A stretch of 18,151 bases of DNA from Candidatus Omnitrophota bacterium (GTDB taxonomy: Bacteria; Omnitrophota; Gorgyraeia; JABMRN01). The translations under genes and the position numbers were made by a program. The stretch lies in the NCBI GenBank assembly GCA_013202515.1, contig JABMRN010000177.1:1-18151 (forward strand), given 5' to 3'. Below are positions 13,781 to 18,151 of this stretch, piece after piece. Position 1 is the first letter of the stretch, and each line of letters opens with the position of its first letter. The notes under the pieces are model-generated. The model made no database searches. It was not told the origin of the DNA and saw only the letters and a list, made by a program, of their open reading frames with translations.

Positions 13781-14599
13781 ATGTTTGCGAAAGCAACAGA
13801 AAGCAGCATAACAAAGGCCATAATCGGTGAATTTGCCGAATGGTTTAAAGAGCACATTACCTCGGATGTTATAATTGTAGGAGGTGGACCAAGCGGACTT
13901 ATGGCAGCCCGGGATATCTCTAAAGCAGGTTACAAAACACTGGTAATAGAAAGTAACAACTATCTGGGCGGAGGATTTTGGATTGGTGGATACCTGATGA
14001 ATACACTTACATTCAGAGATCCTTCACAGGAAGTCCTTAAAGAACTTGGCATACCATATAAAGAAGCCGAAAAAGGTTTATATACTGCTTCGGGTCCTAA
14101 TGCCTGTTCAAAGCTTATATCCGCTGCATGTGATGCGGGAGCCCAAATATTAAACATGACCAAAGTAGATGATGTTGTTTATAGAAACGGAAGGGTTGAA
14201 GGCGTTGTCATTAACTGGACGCCGGTAGGCGCATTGCCTAGGGCAATAACATGCGTTGATCCTGTATCGCTAGAATCAAAAATAGTGATTGATTCTACTG
14301 GTCATGATGCATGCGTATGCAAAAGTCTAGCAAAAAGGAATATAATAAAGCTTGCTGAATTCGGTCCGATGGATGTTGCTAGTTCAGAAGATTTAGTAGT
14401 GGCGAAAACAGGAACTATTCATCCCGGTCTAATGGTTACGGGCATGTCTGTTTCAACGGCATACGGCATACCGCGCATGGGCCCGACATTTGGGGGCATG
14501 CTGATTTCTGGAAGAAAGGTTGCCGAAGAGGCCCTAAAGATCCTCGGCGGAACTTTTGTTAAAGAATCCTCAAGGATAGAAGAAGAAATCAGAGTATAA
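13781..14599 (+). CDS. thi4: Thi4-type thiazole synthase (ADP-thiazole), with Cys at the sulfur-donor position
   Basis: A 272-residue flavoprotein-like enzyme of the Thi4 family, which builds the thiazole half of thiamine from NAD and glycine. The dinucleotide motif is VIIVGGGPSGL (30-40), followed by the acidic VIESN (55-59) and GGGFWIGG (63-70). The GPMDVAS, HPGLMVTGM and GPTFGGMLISG segments are typical. Asp160 and His175 sit where the archaeal enzymes bind iron. Residue 158 in CVDP aligns with yeast Thi4 Cys205, the residue that gives up its own sulfur in the suicide reaction; the sulfide-using methanogen enzyme has histidine there. AAAGGAG precedes the ATG at 13781. The TPP riboswitch directly upstream confirms the pathway. 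Confidence 0.93.
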   Translation: MFAKATESSITKAIIGEFAEWFKEHITSDVIIVGGGPSGLMAARDISKAGYKTLVIESNNYLGGGFWIGGYLMNTLTFRDPSQEVLKELGIPYKEAEKGLYTASGPNACSKLISAACDAGAQILNMTKVDDVVYRNGRVEGVVINWTPVGALPRAITCVDPVSLESKIVIDSTGHDACVCKSLAKRNIIKLAEFGPMDVASSEDLVVAKTGTIHPGLMVTGMSVSTAYGIPRMGPTFGGMLISGRKVAEEALKILGGTFVKESSRIEEEIRV

Positions 14600-14615
14600 A
14601 ACGAAACTGTAAATT

Positions 14616-14660
14616 AAATTGCCTCTCTTCGGCCTATTGGCGGATGAGGGGCAATTTTTT
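14616..14660 (+). terminator. Terminator-like hairpin between thi4 and the ThiI-like gene
   Basis: AAATTGCCTCTC (14616-14627) pairs with GAGGGGCAATTT (14646-14657), with one wobble and a smaller inner stem (GCC/GGC). The descending arm ends in six Ts at 14655-14660. It lies 16 bases before the next start codon, so read-through would be needed for co-transcription; a separate promoter for the next gene is not evident. Confidence 0.75.
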
Positions 14661-14675
14661 CAAAAAGAGACTATT

Positions 14676-15680
14676 ATGACCAAGGCGATAGCTTTGTTGT
14701 CCGGAGGATTGGATAGCATATTAGCCACCAAGCTCATGCTGGAACAGGGCATTGACGTGGAGGCCGTTAACTTTGTGACGGTTTTTTGCAATTGCACTTC
14801 CAAGGGCAAGAGCTGCCTTGCCTCAAAGTCAGCCGCCGATAAACTAGGAATAAAACTCAAGGTCTTTGAGGTAAGTAAGCAGTATTTCGAAATAATTAAA
14901 AAACCAAAACACGGTTACGGCAGGAATCTTAATCCCTGCCTTGATTGCCGTATTTTTATGTTTAAAAAAGCGGCTGAATACATGAAGGAATCCGGTGCGT
15001 CATTTATTGTTACAGGAGAAGTGCTCGGGTCGCGTCCGATGTCACAAAGAAGAGACGCCATGAGAATCATAGAAAGGGATAGCGATTTAAAGGGGATGAT
15101 TGTAAGACCACTTTCAGCAAACTTATTAGAACCTACAATACCAGAAGAAAAGGGATTAGTTGATAGGGCTAAGTTATTATCCATAAGGGGCCGCTCTCGA
15201 AAACCGCAGATCCAAATGGCAAAAGATTTTGGCATTAATGACTATCCCTGCCCAGCAGGAGGATGTCTTTTAACAGATCCAGGCTTTGCCAAGAGGATGC
15301 GAGATCTTATGGAAGATAAGCCCGATTTTTCAACTAATGATGTGCATATTTTGAAGACCGGCAGGCACTTCCGTCTTGATAAAGGGGTTAAGCTTGTTGT
15401 AGGAAGAGATGAAAAAGAGAATGAACGGCTAACAAACCTGTGCCGGAAAGACGACTTATGTTTTTGGCCCTCGACGATAAATGGTCCAGTTGGTATAGGA
15501 AGAGGCAATTTTAATAATTTACAAATACTCGAAGCCTCAAGTATAATTGCCAGATACAGCGACGGAAAATTAAATCAGGACATAACGATAGAATATGAAA
15601 AGGCTCTTTCTGACTCGAGAAAAGAATCTATTATAGTTAAGCCAATGGAAGAAGATAGGCTAGCGCTTTTTAGGATATAA
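14676..15680 (+). CDS. ThiI/MnmA-like tRNA sulfurtransferase with C-terminal NFACT-R-like domain
   Basis: A 334-residue PP-loop enzyme related to ThiI and MnmA, likely adenylating a substrate, probably tRNA, before sulfur transfer. The ATP loop is SGGLDS (9-14). Cysteine sites include FCNC (38-40), the NPCLDCR motif (87-92), and PCPAGGCLLTDP (191-202), which could hold a sulfur carrier or catalytic cysteine. SRPMSQRRDAM (119-129) is typical of this family. Residues from about 225 (KTGRHFRLDKGVKLVVGRDEKEN region) resemble the NFACT RNA-binding module found fused in these proteins. The true start is the ATG at 14676; the frame is open from 14619, but that part lies in the terminator. It follows thi4, so a link to thiamine sulfur supply is possible, but tRNA thiolation is the more conservative guess. 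Confidence 0.85.
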   Translation: MTKAIALLSGGLDSILATKLMLEQGIDVEAVNFVTVFCNCTSKGKSCLASKSAADKLGIKLKVFEVSKQYFEIIKKPKHGYGRNLNPCLDCRIFMFKKAAEYMKESGASFIVTGEVLGSRPMSQRRDAMRIIERDSDLKGMIVRPLSANLLEPTIPEEKGLVDRAKLLSIRGRSRKPQIQMAKDFGINDYPCPAGGCLLTDPGFAKRMRDLMEDKPDFSTNDVHILKTGRHFRLDKGVKLVVGRDEKENERLTNLCRKDDLCFWPSTINGPVGIGRGNFNNLQILEASSIIARYSDGKLNQDITIEYEKALSDSRKESIIVKPMEEDRLALFRI

Positions 15681-15715
15681 TCTGTTAATAAAAAGATTTA
15701 ACGCTTTATTTTATA

Positions 15716-15744
15716 TTGACAAAGCCCAAAAAAAGAGTTATACT
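15716..15744 (+). promoter_or_regulatory. Strong promoter of the second Rrf2 gene and cysK
   Basis: TTGACA (15716-15721) and TATACT (15739-15744) are exactly 17 bases apart, a near-consensus sigma-70 promoter. The -10 box is the first part of a long palindrome. Confidence 0.85.
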
Positions 15745-15774
15745 TTACTATGTTTATCAACATAGTAAAGTATA
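15739..15774 (+). promoter_or_regulatory. Perfect 16-bp palindrome, candidate Rrf2 operator
   Basis: TATACTTTACTATGTT (15739-15754) and AACATAGTAAAGTATA (15759-15774) form a perfect inverted repeat with a 4-base centre TATC. It covers the -10 box and the predicted transcript start, an ideal repressor site. It lacks a T run, so it is unlikely to be a terminator. As RNA it could also form a 5' hairpin. Confidence 0.75.
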
Positions 15775-15788
15775 AAGAATAGGCTATC

Positions 15789-16211
15789 ATGAGGATTTCA
15801 GCAAAATGCGATTATGCCTGCAGAGCCCTTACAGCGCTGGCAAAAGAATGGCCAAACAAAAAACCTATACAAATTCATATGATATCACAAAGTCAGGATA
15901 TCCCGATGAGGTATTTAGTCCATATACTAATTCAGCTCAAGGGCCTGGGCTTGGTTACTAGTACAAGAGGTAAGGCAGGGGGTTATGCCCTTTTAAGAGC
16001 CCCTAAAAAAATAACACTTGCTGAGGTTATGCGCAAGGTGTGCGGGCCACTATTACCGCGTGCCTCTTCAGCCGCAAAAAGCGAATCCGTATTTGCAACA
16101 ATATGGAAGGAGCTTGAGGGCGCAATGTCCAAGGTATTAGAGAATATAACATTTGACGATATTCTAAAAAAGGCAAAAGGTATTGACGGAGCAATAAACT
16201 ATCATATCTAG
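15789..16211 (+). CDS. Rrf2-family transcriptional regulator next to cysK
   Basis: A 140-residue Rrf2-family regulator. The opening MRISAKCDYACRALTALA, the recognition segment IPMRYLVHILIQL (38-50) and the wing RGKAGGYALL (60-69) are family marks. Cysteines occur at 7, 11 and 85, but not in the three-cysteine spacing of IscR/NsrR, so an iron-sulfur cluster of that kind is not supported. The ribosome binding site is weak. It ends 26 bases before cysK, with which it is probably co-transcribed. In Bacillus, the Rrf2 protein CymR represses cysteine genes in complex with CysK; this neighbourhood suggests a similar partnership here, as an inference. The palindrome over its promoter points to autorepression. 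Its identity to the other Rrf2 protein is low outside the helix-turn-helix. Confidence 0.9.
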   Translation: MRISAKCDYACRALTALAKEWPNKKPIQIHMISQSQDIPMRYLVHILIQLKGLGLVTSTRGKAGGYALLRAPKKITLAEVMRKVCGPLLPRASSAAKSESVFATIWKELEGAMSKVLENITFDDILKKAKGIDGAINYHI

Positions 16212-16237
16212 TGCCAGAGATGCAGAAAGGATAGAAT

Positions 16238-17161
16238 ATGAAGATCGCTAAGGATATTACAGAGCTAATAGGTAAAACACCTTTAGTCAGAATAAACAGG
16301 ATAGGTTCTGATACAAAGGCCCATCTAGTTGCGAAACTGGAGTCTTTTAATCCGCTTTCAAGCGTCAAAGATAGGATAGGCATTTCTATGATTGAGGATG
16401 CCGAGAAAAAAGGACTCATAAAAAAAGATACTGTTATCATAGAGCCTACAAGCGGTAATACCGGAATATCACTAGCCTTTGTCTGTGCCGCAAAAGGTTA
16501 CCGTCTCATACTTACAATGCCCGATACGATGTCTGTAGAACGCCGGAAATTACTTACAATATTTGGAGCTAAACTCGTTCTAACTCCCGGAAAGGACGGC
16601 ATGGCCGGAGCTGTGCAAAAAGCCGAAGAACTTCTTAAGGAAACTCCGAATTCAATAGTGCCTCAGCAGTTTAAGAATCCGTCTAACCCAGCTATTCATA
16701 GAAAAACTACTGCACAGGAGATATGGCAGGATACAGACGGAAAAGTGGATATTTTTGTAAGCGGTGTTGGAACAGGCGGTACTATTACAGGTGTGGCCGA
16801 AGTTATTAAGAAAAAGAATCCAAAACTTAAGGTAATTGCTGTCGAGCCGGTGACGTCTCCGGTCCTTTCAGGAGGAAAAGCTGGTCCACATAAGATTCAA
16901 GGCATAGGGGCAGGCTTTGTACCGGAGGTTTTAAGAAAAGATCTAATTGATGAGGTAATACAGGTAAAGGATGAAGATGCTGGAGAAATGACCAGGAGAT
17001 TGGCCAAGGAAGAAGGCATATTAGCTGGCATTTCAAGCGGAGCTGCGTTATGGGCAGCCGTTGAATTAGCAAAAAGCGCGGAAAATAAGGGTAAATTAAT
17101 AGTGGTAGTGCTTCCCGATACAGGTGAACGCTACTTGAGCACATGGCTTTTTCAGGAATGA
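16238..17161 (+). CDS. cysK: Cysteine synthase (O-acetylserine sulfhydrylase)
   Basis: A PLP enzyme that joins sulfide and O-acetylserine to give cysteine, using the sulfide made by the upstream operon. The 307-residue chain has the PLP lysine Lys44 in SSVKDRIG, the substrate loop TSGNTG (71-76), the phosphate loop GVGTGGTITG (176-185) and GIGAGFVP (222-229). Length is normal and all active-site motifs are intact. AAAGGA lies about 8 bases before the ATG. It follows the Rrf2 gene closely and precedes a Cys-containing upstream ORF and the DUF39 gene, so cysteine and homocysteine synthesis are probably on one transcript. Whether it prefers O-acetylserine or O-phosphoserine cannot be settled by eye. 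No serine acetyltransferase gene is present here. Confidence 0.95.
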   Translation: MKIAKDITELIGKTPLVRINRIGSDTKAHLVAKLESFNPLSSVKDRIGISMIEDAEKKGLIKKDTVIIEPTSGNTGISLAFVCAAKGYRLILTMPDTMSVERRKLLTIFGAKLVLTPGKDGMAGAVQKAEELLKETPNSIVPQQFKNPSNPAIHRKTTAQEIWQDTDGKVDIFVSGVGTGGTITGVAEVIKKKNPKLKVIAVEPVTSPVLSGGKAGPHKIQGIGAGFVPEVLRKDLIDEVIQVKDEDAGEMTRRLAKEEGILAGISSGAALWAAVELAKSAENKGKLIVVVLPDTGERYLSTWLFQE

Positions 17162-17192
17162 GAAATATAAATTTTAGAAGGTGGTGATTTTC

Positions 17193-17279
17193 ATGGTATG
17201 CATTATGTGTTGCCCAAAGAGGGCTAAAAAGATAAAAAATATCGTGTATCTTGGAAATAAAAATCTACAAAATAAGTAA
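17193..17279 (+). CDS. Cys-containing upstream ORF before the homocysteine synthase gene
   Basis: A 28-residue ORF in the gap between cysK and the DUF39 gene. It opens with MVCIMCCPKRAKK, giving Cys at 3, 6 and 7, and continues as a Lys/Asn-rich tail. AAGGTGGTGA, a strong ribosome binding site, lies about 5 bases before its ATG, so translation is very likely. The stop codon (17277-17279) touches the AAAGGAGAG ribosome binding site of the next gene, whose ATG is at 17291. The early Cys codons and the contact with the downstream ribosome binding site suit translational control by cysteine supply. It could instead be a small metal-binding protein. It shares the Met-Cys-Cys motif with the leader at 4589-4678 but no wider similarity. 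Confidence 0.7.
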   Translation: MVCIMCCPKRAKKIKNIVYLGNKNLQNK

Positions 17280-17290
17280 AGGAGAGACAG

Positions 17291-18151
17291 ATGGCAAAAA
17301 CCATAAGGGAAATCAATGAAAAGATAAAAAAAGGAAATGCCGTTGTTGTAACGGCTGAAGAGATCATAGACATAGTAGCTAAAAATGGTGTAAAAGAAGC
17401 AGCTCAAAAAGTAGACGTTGTTACTACCGGAACCTTTGGGCCGATGTGTTCATCCGGTGCTTACTTTAACGTAGGTCATACCAAGCCTAAGATGAAGTTA
17501 GGCGGAGGCAAGGCTTATTTAAACGATGTGCCTGTTCATGCGGGTTTTGCCGCTGTTGATATCTATATAGGTGCAACAGTGATACCCGATGATGATCCAA
17601 AAAACAAAGTTTTCCCCGGTGAATTTAAATACGGCGGAGCTCATGTAATCGAAGATATAGTAGCCGGTAAAGATGTCAAGTTGACGGCTACTGCCTACGG
17701 AACCGATTGCTATCCGAGGAAAAAGCTAGAAACATACATAAACATCAAGGACTTAAACGAAGCGGTGCTTTTTAACCCCAGAAACGTATATCAGAACTAC
17801 AACGTAGCTGTTAATGCTTCGGATAAAGTCATCTATACCTACATGGGTACATTGAAGCCCAAGTTCGGCAATGCAAACTATTGCTCAGCAGGCCAGCTTT
17901 CACCGCTTCTGAATGACCCCTATTATAAGACCATAGGCATAGGCTCAAGGATATTCTTGGGTGGCGGCATCGGCTATGTGGTATGGCAGGGGACGCAGCA
18001 TAACCCTGGAGTTAAACGTAAGGATACTGGAATTCCACAAGCTCCAGCCGGAACACTGGCTGTTTTAGGTGATTTAAAGCAAATGAGTTCCTCGTGGTTG
18101 GTGGGAACTTCATTCCAGGGCTATGGAGTAACTCTTACTGTAGGCGTAGGA
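17291..18151 (+). CDS. DUF39 homocysteine synthase (aspartate-semialdehyde sulfurtransferase), cut at the window end
   Basis: The first 287 residues of a DUF39 protein; the frame stays open to the last base. In methanogens this family makes homocysteine by sulfurating aspartate semialdehyde, bypassing O-acylhomoserine. The family opening is recognisable: a helix ending in GNAVVVTAEE, then TTGTFGPMCSSGAYFN with Cys53, GGGKAYLNDVPVHAG, and ATAYGTDCYPRK with Cys140. These two cysteines match in position the ones reported as important in the Methanosarcina enzyme. Also present are LFNPRNVYQNY (160-170) and GSRIFLGGGIGYV (218-230). AAAGGAGAG overlaps the stop of the upstream ORF. Partner genes of the methanogen system (a NIL-ferredoxin domain and a UPF0280-like protein) could lie beyond the window or be fused to its C-terminus. 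Confidence 0.9.
   Translation, partial: MAKTIREINEKIKKGNAVVVTAEEIIDIVAKNGVKEAAQKVDVVTTGTFGPMCSSGAYFNVGHTKPKMKLGGGKAYLNDVPVHAGFAAVDIYIGATVIPDDDPKNKVFPGEFKYGGAHVIEDIVAGKDVKLTATAYGTDCYPRKKLETYINIKDLNEAVLFNPRNVYQNYNVAVNASDKVIYTYMGTLKPKFGNANYCSAGQLSPLLNDPYYKTIGIGSRIFLGGGIGYVVWQGTQHNPGVKRKDTGIPQAPAGTLAVLGDLKQMSSSWLVGTSFQGYGVTLTVGVG

Noticed and set aside
14619..14675. Upstream extension of the ThiI-like protein
   Set aside because: It lies within the terminator hairpin, while the ATG at 14676 places the PP-loop at the usual distance from the N-terminus.
1..18151. tRNA or rRNA genes, CRISPR arrays, insertion sequences, prophage or attachment sites
   Set aside because: Looked for on both strands by eye; no cloverleaf, regularly spaced repeats, transposase or integrase motifs were found.

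Overview
The window is about 40% GC, with every supported gene on the + strand. It reads as the chromosome of an anaerobic, probably uncultivated bacterium that assimilates inorganic sulfur. The Rrf2 regulators, sigma-70-like promoters, intrinsic terminators and TPP riboswitch are bacterial. The DUF39-type homocysteine synthase, Thi4-type thiazole synthase and small one-domain sulfite reductase are typical of methanogens and strict anaerobes. I lean weakly towards an Omnitrophota-like lineage; no marker gene here settles it.

Layout. (1) 1-465: no supported gene, one candidate promoter. (2) 466-3789: a secreted protein of unknown function, then a membrane sensor histidine kinase whose sensor region is a triplicated CHASE3-like module. 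(3) 4054-11425: one long, tightly packed operon for assimilatory sulfate/sulfite reduction. It runs Rrf2 regulator, Cys-containing leader ORF plus terminator, DUF2061 membrane protein, CysH-type APS reductase, precorrin-2 dehydrogenase, HemA, HemC, CobA, HemB, HemL and a siroheme sulfite reductase. It therefore carries its own route from glutamyl-tRNA to siroheme for the reductase at its end. HemA and HemC are short and no HemD is seen. (4) 11488-13520: an arsenic cassette with a probably leaderless arsR, arsM, a small membrane protein and a STAS-domain protein. (5) 13569-15680: a TPP riboswitch with terminator, thi4, a second terminator and a ThiI/MnmA-like sulfurtransferase. (6) 15716-18151: a second Rrf2 regulator, cysK, a Cys-containing upstream ORF and a DUF39 homocysteine synthase cut by the window end.

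How it fits together. CysH and the small sulfite reductase would take activated sulfate to sulfide. CysK and DUF39 would fix sulfide into cysteine and homocysteine, and Thi4 and the ThiI-like protein are further users of sulfur. The two Rrf2 genes share a promoter motif (TATACTT followed by G or T, then AC). Two short Cys-containing ORFs precede sulfur genes; one is followed by a terminator and a plausible competing antiterminator. Together this suggests a cysteine/sulfide-responsive regulon with transcriptional repression and translation-dependent control. The most unusual points are these leader ORFs, a HemC without its cofactor-binding domain, a Thi4 with cysteine at the suicide position, and an arsR whose start codon lies in the loop of its own operator palindrome.
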